Shown: positions 1-10,831, counted from the stretch's first letter. The stretch: 64,000 nt of DNA from Chinchilla lanigera (GCF_000276665.1 NW_004955435.1:7226817-7290816), one strand, 5' to 3'. Program-made: numbers and translations. Notes: generated from the letters alone by a model not told the origin.

Positions 1-536
1 GCCGGCTCCGAGGGCCTGCTCGCCCCACCCTGTAAATATTTTTTAAAAGGTGACAATTTTGTTGTTAATGTCTTTTGTCAGTTTCATTTTCAGTTCCTCA
101 AGTAAAAAATCTAGAAGAACAGAGATTATGCTTTTCTTCTCTGATAATATATGGTCAGAAAGATTTCAAATGGATGCAGAGATGAAACTGAAGAGAGCAC
201 ACAATAAGTCTTATAAAGTGAATATATTAATTTTTAGCAATAAAAGGATGTCTCAAAAGTTTGAGGTGGAACAGCTTCAGCAGTGCCTTCTGTGTGACCT
301 GATAAAAACCACAGAATTATTTGATCTCAAATTTCTTACTTGTAAAATTAGTATTATAATAGCTTCCTTACACACCCAGAAATTTACTGGGAAAAGACAT
401 ACGAATGTACTGGAGAAATACATTGTACAGAGAATGGGACCAAGAATCGCAATTTGGACATTAGTCCTAGACCTTCAACTAACTGAAAATGCATAGTTTC
501 TTTATTCTATTTGATTGACAGTGTTTTCTATCACAG
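1..536. other. Window edge, no gene recognised
   Basis: The first 30 bases are about three-quarters G+C, with several CpGs, and then the sequence turns abruptly AT-rich. The GC-rich piece is probably the end of a repeat or other feature cut by the window edge. An open frame of 148 codons runs from 50 to 496, but its translation has no domain, signal peptide or family resemblance I can recognise, and its composition is that of AT-rich intergenic DNA. I do not call it a gene. Confidence 0.4.
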
Positions 537-549
537 GTTAAGATAATTT

Positions 550-656
550 TTTTTTTTTTTTTTTTGGTTTTTCTCCCGTACCAGGAACGGAACTCACAAC
601 CTTGCGCTTGCCAGGCAGGCACTTTTTGCCGCTGAGCTAAATCCCCAGCCCATGGC
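550..656 (-). mobile_element. ID-type SINE, minus strand
   Basis: Reading the minus strand, a tRNA-like body (GGGCTGGGGATTTAGCTCAG, then the TTGCC-GGCAAGCGCAAGG arm and a GTTC-type B box) ends in a CGGGAGAAAAACC segment and a long A tail, seen as a T run near 547-565. It is flanked by a short target duplication TAAGATAATTT at 539-549 and 657-667. ID elements are pol III-transcribed SINEs mobilised by L1 enzymes. The duplication shows that this is an independent insertion and not a tRNA gene. Confidence 0.9.
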
Positions 657-1001
657 TAAGATAATTTAAATGATGTAAAAACTTTTGTGGTTTAGATAAG
701 AACTTCTGGCCATGAGATGCTGTTATTTTTAATCATTAAGAATTTTAACAGGATTAATTTATGAACATTAATGTCCATATTTCTTGCAGGTGTGTGAAAG
801 AATAATGAACATAATGTGCCGTTAACTCCATGGTAAGTGAGTCATTTTGAAATGGTAATCTACTTTATCTCCACGTTTTTGCGCTAATCAGAAGGGAAAA
901 GTTTTACTTTTTAATTGTTGACATCCCTTTTATAGGCCACTAAGTTATTGGGAGGTGTAGTGTGATTCAAGAAAAGTATGGATTGCATTTAGCAGATTCT
1001 T

Positions 1002-1166
1002 TATTTTATTTTATTTTATTTATTTATTTTTTTTTTTTGGTTTTTCTCCGGTACCGGGAACCGAACTCACGACCTTGCGCTTGCCAGGCAGGCGCTTTTG
1101 CCGCTGAGCTAAATCCCCAGCCCTGTACTTTTTGCTTTATTTTATGTTATTTATTTTTTTTTTTGG
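1002..1166 (-). mobile_element. ID-type SINE with extra A-rich 5' leader, minus strand
   Basis: The ID body occupies about 1028-1123 on the minus strand with intact A box, B box and the CCGGAGAAAAACC tail junction. A perfect 19-base target duplication, TTGCATTTAGCAGATTCTT, lies at 983-1001 and 1167-1185. On the 5' side of the SINE (1124-1166), inside the duplication, there are 43 extra bases that read A-rich on the minus strand and resemble a SINE tail. The inserted cDNA was therefore longer than one ID monomer at its 5' end. A tandem or dimeric transcript truncated in the first unit would explain this; so would insertion into a pre-existing tail. Confidence 0.88.
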
Positions 1167-1255
1167 TTGCATTTAGCAGATTCTTGAAAGAGCAACTTCG
1201 TGTTATTTGATTGGAGAATAATTTTCTTCTAGGAAGTATTGTTCAAGAAAATTTT

Positions 1256-1353
1256 GTCCAAAGGCCAGGGATAGAGCTCAGCAGCATAAGTGCTTGCCTG
1301 GCAAACCTGAGGTCATGAGTTCAATTCCCGGGACCTCGCCCACCCCACAAAAA
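1256..1353 (+). mobile_element. ID-type SINE
   Basis: Degenerate ID body (GGCCAGGGATAGAGCTCAG, TGCTTGCCTGGCAA, GAGTTCAATTCCCGGGACC) followed by a CCCACCCCAC insert and an A tail. Target duplication AAGAAAATTTT at 1245-1255 and 1354-1364. The body differs more from the common local form than the copies at 1040 and 48907 do, so this is an older insertion. Confidence 0.85.
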
Positions 1354-1567
1354 AAGAAAATTTTATCTGTATAAAAATATCACTATTGAATAACATTTAA
1401 TCTATGCTATGTCCTATGCTAGATATACATGTATAACTAATTGAGCATAAAGAACTGAATTGTTTGTGTGTGTATGATATTGAAATTAGAGAGAAAATAA
1501 TATACAACACATGGCAGTAAAAGGATCCAGGAAAACACACAAATTTCCAGCAGAAAAAAATTCCTAA

Positions 1568-1832
1568 TTATGCTACAACTGAAAGGTTATTGTATTTATC
1601 TGGAATGATATTATATAACAAGTTATAAATTTTCACTAAAATGGACACCTTATCAATAATTGATTGTACTTTTAAGGTATTGGTAGGTATGATACTTAAA
1701 AAGTCAAGAGTTTGGATAATACATGATGTTTCTCCACTGTGTTTAGAAATCATGATGGTGGTTTTTTCCAACAATGCTCTATTGAACTACACTTTGTTGG
1801 TAACGGAGGCAGATTTCTTAATCTCATCATTT
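1568..1832. other. Intergenic DNA, nothing recognised
   Basis: AT-rich sequence with overlapping short open frames on both strands (60-80 codons). No domain or repeat family recognised. Confidence 0.4.
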
Positions 1833-1843
1833 AAGAATAAATT

Positions 1844-1923
1844 GGGCCAGGGATATGGCTCAGTGGCATAAGCGCCTGCCTGGCAAGAGCAAGGTCCTGA
1901 GTTCCATTCCTGGTACAAAAACA
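1844..1923 (+). mobile_element. ID-type SINE
   Basis: Short ID copy (GGGCCAGGGATATGGCTCAG, CGCCTGCCTGGCAAG, GAGTTCCATTCCTGGTAC) with a brief A-rich tail and an 11-base target duplication AAGAATAAATT at 1833-1843 and 1924-1934. Confidence 0.87.
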
Positions 1924-2199
1924 AAGAATAAATTCACTTAGTGAATATTTATTAATCAAATGGTGTTAAATTTTTAACCTTAAGAATATCAAATCTATAT
2001 TGATGACTACAATCATTTTATTTTATGATTTACCATATATCCATACCTTTATTTTTACATGAAAAGCACAGACATCAAACAAAAAGCCAAAAATATACAA
2101 GTTAGATGAAGCATCTTTTCCTGTGCCCAACTCTTCTTACAAAATAGAATTCTGTGATGTTTAAGTCTCCTTGCCCTTTCTTTCTGTCCCAGCTTACAC

Positions 2200-2440
2200 A
2201 ATATTTTCAAAAGAACTAAAAATATCAACAAAAATTAACCAATTGAGCTACCATCCTGTCAAGCAACTGCCCTTTTGGGTATTGATCTAAAAGAATTAAA
2301 ATCTAGATTTCTAAGAGATATTTACACACCCGCACACTGAGGCATTATTAACAGTAGCCAAAACATGGAACAACCTAAAGATCCAATGGTAGATAAATTA
2401 AAAATGACGTAGTCTATATACACAATGAATATTACCTAAA
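2200..2440 (+). mobile_element. L1 ORF2 3' fragment (old)
   Basis: The sequence follows the ORF2 C-terminal coding segment of mammalian L1: a GAGATATTTACAC block, an AACAGTAGCCAAAACATGG block, then AAAGATCCAATGGTAGATAAA and TATACACAATGAATATTAC. This is the familiar 'asn-gln-pro-lys-cys-pro ... trp-ile' part of the end of ORF2. Frames are broken and both ends are truncated, so it is an inactive relic. Confidence 0.62.
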
Positions 2441-2479
2441 TTTACTTTATTTTCTAGTCTTTTGCCATGATTGTCACCC

Positions 2480-2672
2480 TAAGAAAGTTTTTATCTCCTC
2501 TCTAGGGAGGACCAGTGAAAACATATCTGTGGACCAAGTAGTGGGCCTGTATCAGACATAGAATCTATCAGAACCGTACTCTTGGGTATCTCAGTCTCCA
2601 AAACTGTGAAACATAAATTTTTGATTTATAAGGTAATCAATTTATGGTAATTTACTGTAACAGCTTAAACAG
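2480..2672 (+). mobile_element. MaLR (MLT1-like) LTR, 3' part
   Basis: The end of an MLT1-type LTR is recognisable: CCTCCAGAACTGTGAGAAATAAA of the family appears here as CTCCAAAACTGTGAAACATAAA, followed by TTTATAAGG, a 'TATGGTAATTTACTGTAACAGC' block and the terminal AACAGG. The AATAAA-like motif would be the LTR polyadenylation signal. Only the 3' half is visible and no internal region follows, so it is a truncated solo LTR. Confidence 0.6.
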
Positions 2673-2679
2673 GTTAAAA

Positions 2680-4860
2680 TTTTTTAATTGAGCCAAAAAT
2701 CTGCCTCTGCCTTCCTCCTAGCCACTGACCCTGTATCTGCTTTCACAAATCACGAACACATCATCCACTTGCTTGATCACAAAGTAGTCCTCTACCTGTA
2801 TGACAGATACTTTGGGGGCGCTATTTGATCTGACATTTTTACATTGAATTCTTTGGGTTTTATATTTTACTGAGATATATAAATTCGAGGGCTTTGCATC
2901 TCCTTTCGTGTACACTTTACGGATACTAATCAGTGCAAAAGAGCACAAGCACTCCACAAGCAGTTCCCTTAGCCCTTAGGCCACTAGAGAGGTAATCAGC
3001 TTGTCCACTGCTAGGAGCTGATCCTGACCAAGACGTTCCTTGACCCTCCTTCAGTCAGACTCCCCTCATCATTCTCCTCAGTGAGGTTTCAACCTTTAGC
3101 TTTAATTTCTGCACTTGCAGAGTTTAGTGTTAGAAAGTGTGAACTTAAAATGTATAGGTGTATGTGTTTGTGGATCTCATTCCTAAAACTCTTAGAATTC
3201 CCTGACAGGGATGAGGAGAGGATCTTAGAACTGCAAAATCCATTAGAACTGCCTTGCAGTGGAAGTCTTAAGAAACATTTTGTGCCCTAAAGATATAACT
3301 GTTCACGGGCTCTTGGATGAAGGCATTCACCGGAAATGCCAATCAGTGATGAGAAGATTACAAATTTCATTTCCCTTTCTTCACTCTCTCAGGAAGTGAT
3401 CCGAGCTGGACCCTGAGTAATTAACCCATCACACCTACAAGAAAGAAGAAATCTGTAAAGTGAGGAGTTCGGATAAAAGCCAGGTAGGCAAATGCACCCA
3501 AATGCCAGAGCGTGGAGTACCATGATTCCTTGGGGCACAGATTCCTATGCTTTAAAATCTGAACCTCCCGTGCATCTGCTTGTTCATTCATAACCTTTAA
3601 AATATTTTGTTTAGTAAATTTAAATTTTACAGGTGTGTCCTTACAGCTGATAAGAGACAGCTTAACAAGGCCAAATCATATACAATTTATTTTATTTTTT
3701 TCATGCACAAGAGGGCTTCACAGAAAAGAACCCCAAAGAATGATAGATATAAACCAGAGAGGGTATGAAAGAAAGGACAATTATTTGTGTAGAAATGAAC
3801 AGACAGTTGAGAGCTCTTCAGTAAGGTGTTCTCTTCCTAATAAGTGACAGAAACACATTGATAGAGAAATCCCTGACATGTTTATCAAGGGAAATTTATA
3901 CACTGTTTTTATTAAGTTCTTCTATCTGCTGCCTCTCAACTGCGTTCAATTCAAAATGATTTCTACATAAAAATGGCATACTTGAGGGTATAGTTTTATA
4001 ATCTTCTTCATAGTGGTAAACTCTAATCAGAGGTCCTTTTTTATCAGTGTTGAATGGACGAGTTTATTATTTTTCTTAATTTGGGACCAAAGAAAAACCT
4101 TTTGTAAAGTTCCTTCAGGTATGTATACGTAATAATTCATGTTTTTCACAATTTTAAATACATATAACTTGAAAGATAAACTTATCTATTATTTGATCAC
4201 CTAGAGAGTAAATATTGTGACACTTCATTTGGACTTTCAAAGGTATTTTTTGATACGCTGACATCCACTAATTCTTTATAAATACTGCGCCCTATGTTCC
4301 AAACAATTCCTTAAGTTGCTTTTTTGCTCAGTAATATATTTTGATAACCAAACTTGTAATCATCTTTATTGTTAATTTGTATACATGATTTTGCAGAGTT
4401 ATTCCTTGGTTTGTGATTCCATAATCCATATACTTATTTTTATGACATAATTTAATTTTATCTAGTAATTTAGTTATCTATTTATACAGCTGATTTTAAT
4501 ATTAAATTATAAGCTTTGATGACAAAACTGCATATGTTCAATTTCATCTTTTATACCAGAATTGAAAAATATTTATTTTGATTCAGACTTAAAGAATGTC
4601 TTCTTTTAATCCTGTATGAAAGCCTAATTAAAATTTATTCTTAAAGAGTGAGGATCAAAAGGAAATTTGTCACTGAAGCAACAAAAGTAAGCAGGGTTTT
4701 GTCCTGCATTACAAATGTGACCTTTTTAATTAAATCCAACTTTGATAGAAAATCTAAGTAAACTCAGAATTTAAATGATTGATCTAGGCAAACTAAATTA
4801 TTATTAACCCAACTCTAATTGGAATTAACAAACAATAGTACAAAATGTTTAAAAGTCTTA
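2680..4860. other. Intergenic DNA, no gene recognised
   Basis: About 2.2 kb without a recognisable gene. The part from 2700 to 3450 has somewhat higher G+C and fewer homopolymers than its surroundings and holds short open frames with no family match. From 3600 to 4860 the sequence is strongly AT-rich. Old, unrecognisable repeat or unique DNA are both possible. Confidence 0.4.
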
Positions 4861-4869
4861 TAGTTGTTT

Positions 4870-5056
4870 TTGTTAGTATTTGAGATTGAACGTATGGTCT
4901 TGTCACTGAAGTATTCACCCAGTTTTTTCAAAAATGTTTTATATTATAAATTGGCCTCCTTATGTCAAAGTTTACCAGGCTGGTCTTGAATTTGTGATCT
5001 TTCTACCCCAGTCTCCTAGAGTACTGGGATTACATAACTGCACCACCACTTAAAGT
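4870..5056 (-). mobile_element. B1-dID composite SINE, minus strand
   Basis: Reading the minus strand, a B1 (7SL-derived) monomer occupies about 5056-4935, with GTACTGGGATTACA seen in reverse orientation as the Alu/B1 'TGTAATCCCAGTAC' motif. It is followed at 4930-4870 by a degenerate ID-type unit ending near GTTCAATCTC. This B1-then-ID order defines the B1-dID dimeric SINE known from non-muroid rodents. The copy is heavily mutated, hence old. Confidence 0.65.
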
Positions 5057-5097
5057 CTTATTTTATACCATTTATTTTCAGACTGAGAGTTTTGAAC

Positions 5098-5136
5098 ATA
5101 TGCACACAATCACACACAAACACACACACACACTAT
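5098..5136 (+). repeat. (CA)n-rich microsatellite
   Basis: Interrupted CA dinucleotide run, with CACACAATCACACACAAAC interruptions. Confidence 0.8.
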
Positions 5137-5139
5137 ATC

Positions 5140-5470
5140 AAAGTACTCTGAACATTTAAAGAACTGTTGACCCATAGCACAACCCTAAAAGTGAAAAAGG
5201 AAACTTATAAAGAGAGTTCACACTAGGTAGAATTTTGTTGGTTACTGGCTTTATTATACTTTTCTTCAATTGGCTTTATATTAATAAAGAGTGTCTCTGG
5301 ATAGGGGAAAAGTAAGGTCAAATCTTGAGATGCTTAATTTAATTTTGTGTTATTTTCTTGCCTATGATATTCACATTTCTATATTTCCTCAACTATTTAT
5401 TTCATAGAAGTATGTCATTAATATGCAAAACTTTATATGTGTACTTATTTTTGACTTGTGATGGAATAGG
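5140..5470. other. Intergenic DNA, nothing recognised
   Basis: AT-rich DNA between two SINEs. No gene or repeat family recognised. Confidence 0.4.
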
Positions 5471-5486
5471 CACCTTAATTAATTTT

Positions 5487-5570
5487 TTTTTTTTCCGGTA
5501 CCGGAAACTGAACTCACGACCTTGCGCTTGCCAGGCAGGTGCTTTTGCCACTGAGCTAAATCCCCAGCCC
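5487..5570 (-). mobile_element. ID-type SINE, minus strand
   Basis: ID body close to the local consensus on the minus strand, with A tail seen as the T run at 5487-5494. Target duplication CCTTAATTAATTTT at 5473-5486 and 5571-5584 is perfect over 14 bases, and the insertion site (TTAATTAA) is typical of L1 endonuclease preference for T/A steps. Confidence 0.92.
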
Positions 5571-5584
5571 CCTTAATTAATTTT

Positions 5585-6378
5585 AAAAAGCTGGAAAACA
5601 TACTCAAGGTTTAATGTTCTATGCAAATATCTAATTATGTCTCTTTGTTCTGGAGGAAACCGTGCCTTTCTGTGCTTGCATGAGTTCTCAAGTTATCCCT
5701 TACTCTTGTTGATGCTAAAGCATTTGTCTGTCCTCTCTGTGACAGCTATCTATGGCTTGAAGAATTCAATAGTATAAATAAAATCCCTATGTTTTATAAT
5801 TGTAAAACACTTTAGTCTGGGTAGAAATATTTATTACATATAAGGACTTCAGGGTAGGATATAATTATAAATTACAGTCTTGAAATAATTATAATACATA
5901 TTTTTTGAACTGTCACCTATTAATTTAATTTTATATTACCTAAAGTTTTCTTTTTACTGCATGATGGCGTATAAGCACATACAGCAATGTGCCACTCCAG
6001 ATCAGTGTGGAATAGGAACCCCTGTGCTAATCACCTAGATCAGTAACGGCAAAGCTCTTAGAGACAAGTTCCCAAACTGCAACTCCAAACCTAGTTATTT
6101 ATCACAAGGTGTAAACCTGCAGTTAAAACTGAACACAGAAGTTTTACTTTAGAGACAAACCCAAGAAACTCACACATTAACATGTTTTGTTTTAAAAGGA
6201 AAACAGATAATATGCGTGTCACAGGTTCAGCACAACTGATCTGGATCAATGGTTTAATACCATTGGTGGTCATGGGGCAGGTCCTGAACTTTTGCATTAT
6301 GAAGAAATCTTGAATTTTTTTACTAGAATTAAAAATTCCACCAAAAATTTTTATTAAAGTCCAACCAAACAGGTATAT
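5585..6378. other. Intergenic DNA, nothing recognised
   Basis: AT-rich sequence with no recognised gene. A minus-strand open frame of 68 codons (6091-6297) shows no family resemblance. Confidence 0.4.
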
Positions 6379-6392
6379 AAAAATTTCTTCTC

Positions 6393-6540
6393 AATATCAA
6401 TATGTAATACAACCACCATTGTTAATTCCCTACCACTTTGTTTGGAACTCTGTATTGTCTGTATTGTGCTTGTGATATGTTGTAAAATGTTGTATGTCTG
6501 TTAATGTTTCCCTCCTTTTATCCTTAAAATAAAAAAAAAA
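6393..6540 (+). mobile_element. 5'-truncated L1 (3' end only)
   Basis: A 145-bp L1 3' end: TATGTAATACAACCACCATT, GTCTGTATTGTGCTTGTG, TGTATGTCTGTTAATG, then CCTTAAAATAAA and a poly(A) run. The same 3' block occurs at 31750-31870 (+), 35281-35379 (-) and 8860-9000 (-). Flanking copies of AAATTTCTTCTC at 6381-6392 and about 6540-6551 form the target duplication. This is a severely 5'-truncated but independent insertion. Confidence 0.85.
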
Positions 6541-6554
6541 AATTTCTTCTCTCT

Positions 6555-7970
6555 GGATCTGAAATATTTCATCAAAAATGAGAAGAAAACATTAACAAAC
6601 TGACTTTAGTCTAGAAGAACTACCTCTTGTATACAACGTCCCCATGCTACTGCACAGGCCCTACTGAAATTAAGATCTACTTTGATGTTCCTGTAAAAAT
6701 AATCCTTTAATGTCCTATGTTTTCCAATAATCTGTTTACATTATTAATTAAAATTATTAATATTAATCTAATTAAAATTATTAATATATAAAATATACGA
6801 ATATTTAGCAATATCATAAAAATGAAGCAAATGTACAAATATTGTTGAAGAACTAAACAATATGTTCCCAATATATAATTTTCTGATAACTTACAAAATC
6901 TGAGAAAAATCAAATGCTTTCAAATCCAGTAAAAAAATCATAGAACATACAAATAGAAAGTAATACAAAAATTCTAGAATTAGACATACTGTATTTTGCA
7001 ATAGTAAAAGTAAAAATAAGCTGTTCTAGTCTAAATAGTGAGCTAAAATATTATTGTTATGATAATATTAAAGTTACTATTAGACAAAAGATATTAGATA
7101 ATATTAGATAAAAGATAATAATACATAATATTTATAATATTAGATAAAGGCAGTTTTACCATAACAAAGAACTCTTAGCAGGGTGCTCTGTGGTGAGGAA
7201 CATGAATAAAATAAAATTTTATCAAACTTCAATATTGGCTCCTGGATGTTGTTGTTTGCTCTACTTCATCTCCTGATTCCTATGTTCATCCCTCTCAGCT
7301 CCAGTAACTGTTACTGAAGAAGAAGCAATTTAAAAATCAAGTTGAAGCTTCAGGCTTCATTGGATCAATGCAATTTCACCTCTAAATGTTCTAGGATACA
7401 ACTAGGTCATAGACATTGTGTAGCATTTCATAGAGATATTGTTTGTTGGAAAGGGTCATATCTCTCAATGTTTCACTTTCTTCAAAATTGTGATATCGGA
7501 AGTTGAAATTACATTTACTGGTTTATTTATTTTACTCTGTATAGTAGTCAGATAAATATTTTTTATTGGTTCAATTTCTTTGTTATAGCTTTGAATTCCA
7601 ATATCAAAGAACAGAGTCTATTATAATCTAATGCCTAGGCTTTAATAATAGAATGTTGAAATTTATCTGAGCTGATGCTGCTGGCAGTGAGTAAGAAATC
7701 TTGCCATTTTGTTTTCCCATGACCTGGTATATTGCAAAGAATTATTTTCTTTGTTTAATGTACAAACAACTCACAGATTATCAAGTCATTTACCAATGGC
7801 AAGGCTGTGAACAGAACCTGAATGTTCCCATCATTTATCTCACAAATGATAAGCCACCCTCTTTATCTACCTGACTAATCTAAACAAAACAGTCTGTAAT
7901 TGCGACTTAACCAAATTTCATGCAAACTCCTTTTCTTCCTCCTAGTCCTTTGACTTTGTTTCATACGTGA
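6555..7970. other. Intergenic DNA, very AT-rich
   Basis: No gene recognised. 6720-6800 contains two near-identical copies of a TTAATTAAAATTATTAATAT block, and 7060-7150 contains several ATTAGATAAAAG-type repeats. These look like local slippage duplications in AT-rich DNA. Confidence 0.45.
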
Positions 7971-7974
7971 CTGT

Positions 7975-8034
7975 TTAAAATCTTATATATTTAAGGTGTA
8001 CAACATGATGCTTTACATATACACAAAAGATCCA
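7975..8034 (-). mobile_element. L1M 3' end fragment, minus strand
   Basis: The TATATTTAAGGTGTACAACA and TGATGCTTTACATATACACA blocks are the reverse complement of the common old-L1 3' UTR end. It abuts a plus-strand ORF2 piece at 8035, which suggests an inverted L1 insertion. Confidence 0.45.
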
Positions 8035-8330
8035 AGCAACACGAAGGATCTTGAGAAAGAGAAAATAAAGTTGGAGGCTTTATACTTCCTAATTTCAAGT
8101 TATACTACAAAGCAATAGTAATCAAAATAGTATGGTATTGATATAAAAACAAATACTTAGACAAATGGAACAAGATAGGCATACCCCATAGGTAAACTCA
8201 AGCATACATGGTCAACTGGGTTTCAGCAAGATAACTAAGAAGACACACTGTTGAAAGGAGAGAGGAGATGTTTCCATCAGTGGTGATAGGCAGAGTGGAT
8301 GTCCGTGGGCAAAAGGATGGATCTGGCCCA
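8035..8330 (+). mobile_element. L1 ORF2 fragment
   Basis: Follows the ORF2 stretch beginning 'aaag-ttggaggctttatacttcc', with TATACTACAAAGCAATAGTA, TAGTATGGTATTGATATAAAA, ACAAATGGAACAAGATAG and GGTCAACTGGGTTTCAGCAAG. These correspond to the conserved YYKATVTK.AWYWYQNR and 'QLIFDKG' region of L1 ORF2. Frames are broken. Confidence 0.7.
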
Positions 8331-8331
8331 C

Positions 8332-8847
8332 CCTTGATTTTAAGTAAGCACTGGTAGTGAAGCCAGCCATGGAACAATCCCCACATGTGGCTCACTGTCC
8401 TATCCCAGTATGTGCTCCCCCCATTCTCTTTGCTCTGTGCTTGTGTGTCCGTCTCTCTGTTTTATCCTTATTTATACTTTCCTTTTACTCTTGGGATGCT
8501 TGTAAATGTTACAGTCAGAGCATTCTCTCTAATAGTAGTCTACCTCCACACACTGTGATTTTCTTTTGGAGTAAAAATATCTCTTTACTTAAGTTGACTG
8601 GTTTTTATATTTAATGTATGTGTTTTCTCTCTATTTCACTAGTTATTCTAAACCAGGTGAATTTTAGGTTTAATAGATAAAGACATTTCTTGTACCTTTT
8701 ACATTTTCAAGAAGAAACAACCACAAAAATAATTTTTTTAAGAAATGACACCTACAAGGACCTTTGTGAACAGAATGTTCTGAGGTGGACTAAGAAGTCA
8801 AGACAAAAAAGAGTGACCAAGGTGGCTGTAACACAGTCTAGCTTGGT
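8332..8847. other. Intergenic DNA, nothing recognised
   Basis: Mixed-composition DNA with short open frames (8357-8614 and 8690-8887, plus strand) that show no family match. Confidence 0.4.
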
Positions 8848-8860
8848 TAAGATTTTCTTT

Positions 8861-9494
8861 TTAAATAAAAGAATGAAACCATATTAACATGCACACATAC
8901 ATTTACAGAGTAACACAAGAACAATACAAGCAATACTGAATCTCAGACAAGGTGATAGGAAATTAACAGTGGTTGTTGTATTACATACTGATGTCTTCAA
9001 AGTGGTTTCTCAGGAAAACAAATATTGACATGCAAGACTGATCAAACAATTAATCAATAACGGTTCCTTTCAATAAAGCAATAGAAGTCAGTAGTGCAGC
9101 TACACTAGCTATCGTGTATATACATATACAGAGAATTTTCCCCTTCTTTCTTTTCACTTTTCCCTCAGCCCAATTGTTCTTCACTTTTGAGCAGTTTCAT
9201 TTTGTTTCACAATGTCTATCATTCCTCCTAATTTTTATTCACTCTTTCAGGTTTTTACACTAGTGAGACAATACATTGTTTACACATGCAGGTCTGATTT
9301 CTTTCATTTATGAGTATGGTCCCTAGTTGTGACCATTTACCTATAAAAGCCTTGAGTTTATCTTTCTTTATACCTGAGTAATATTCCATTATATAGAAAT
9401 ACCACAACTTTTTTATCCATTCCTCAGTGCATGGACATTTGGGTTGCTTCCACAATTTAGCTATTACAGTTCGCGCTGCTATAAACATGGGTAC
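8861..9494 (-). mobile_element. L1 3' part of a 5'-inverted insertion
   Basis: On the minus strand this begins inside the last part of ORF2 and runs through the ORF2 stop and the 3' UTR to the tail at about 8861. The segment at 9488-9255 encodes [19 protein letters not shown], then EEWIKKLWYFYIMEYYSGI, the standard C-terminus of L1 ORF2. The 3' UTR ends in the same block as the L1 ends at 6540 and 31870. The left target duplication (TAAGATTTTCTTT) is at 8848-8860. Together with the plus-strand segment to its right this is one insertion. Confidence 0.88.
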
Positions 9495-10814
9495 ATTTCA
9501 CAATAGCATCCAAGAAATTGAAATATTTAGGAATCAATATAACAAAAAAAGTAAAAGACCTATTCAATGAAAACTCCAGTACTCTGAAAAAAGAGATGGA
9601 AAAGGATTTCAGTAAATGGAAAAATATTCCTGCTCATCGATAGGAAGAACCAACATTGTGAAAATGGCGATACTACCAAAATTGTACAGATTCAATGCAA
9701 TTCCCATTAAAATACATAAGCATACCTCACAGATCTAGGGCAAACATTCCCTAAATTCATCTGGAACCAGAAGAGACCCAGAATAGCAAAAGCAATGCTG
9801 TGTAACACAGACAAGTCAGGTAGAATCACAATCCTTGACCTGAAATTATACTACAAAGCTACTGTAATAAAATCAACATGAACTGGCTCAAAAACAGATC
9901 TGAAGATCAATGGAGCAGAGTGGAAGAAACAGCCACAACCACACACACACTCAGCCACCTAATCTTTGACAAAGGGGCCAAACAAACTCACTGAAAGAAA
10001 GAAAGCCTCTTTAATAAATGGTGCTGGAAAAACTGGTTTGCCACTTGCCAAAGACTGAACATAGACCCAAGTCTATCACCATGCACCAAACTCAAGTCAA
10101 AATGGGTCACAGATCTCAATATTAAAACAGAAACACTAAATCTATTGGAAGAGGAAGTAGGTAAAAATCTTGAAATCATAGGGACAGGCAGAGAGTTCAT
10201 GAACCAAAACCAAACTGCATGTGAAACACCTCAAAGAATCAACAACTGAGATCTCATCTTACTGAAAAGTTTTCACACATCTAAAGAAATCACCAGCAGA
10301 CTAAAAAGAAAACCCACCAATTGGGAAAAAATTTTAGCTGACTGCCCCTTGGACAAAGGACTTCTATCTCGAAAAAACATCAGCCCTGCCAAATTCCAAG
10401 ACCCAATCCAAACCTGGGCGTCTAAATGAATACACACTTCTCAGACAAAGAAATACAAATGGCAGATAAATACACAAGAAAATCTTCAACATCATTAGTT
10501 ATTCGAGAAATTCAAATTAAAACAACACTGAGATTTCATCTCACCCCAGTAAGAATGGCTAGCATTAAGAAATCAACCAATAACAAATGCTGGTGAGGCT
10601 GTGGAGAAATAGGAACCCTTCTTCACTACTGGTGCGAGTGCAGACTGGTGAAACCACTGTGGAAATCAGTTTGGAGATTCCTCAGTAAAATAGGTCTAGA
10701 GGTCCCATTCGACCCAGCTATTCACCTTCTAGGTATGTTCCCAGAAGATCTGAAAACATCAGATCACAGCGGTATATATGCACCCATGTTCATAGCATTG
10801 CAATTTGTAATACC
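9495..10814 (+). mobile_element. L1 ORF2 segment, inverted part of the same insertion
   Basis: About 1.3 kb of ORF2 in plus orientation. It covers the [14 protein letters not shown] region (near 9665-9715), the FDKG.KQT. region (9965), the WEKIL.D (10325) and CWRGCGEIGTLLHYW region (10590), and at 10648-10803 codes for MKPLWKSVWRFLSKIGLEVP and PFDPAIHLLG. It ends at the 'PMFIAL' codons, almost exactly where the minus-strand segment begins. Right target duplication TAAGATTTCTTTCT is at 10815-10828. There are internal frameshifts, so no active protein. Confidence 0.88.
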
Positions 10815-10831
10815 TAAGATTTCTTTCTGAC

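Noticed and set aside
50..496. 148-codon open frame at the left edge
   Set aside because: No domain, family or splice context; composition typical of AT-rich intergenic DNA.
9255..10830. Convergent frames suggesting two genes
   Set aside because: Both encode parts of the L1 ORF2 C-terminus and belong to one 5'-inverted insertion.
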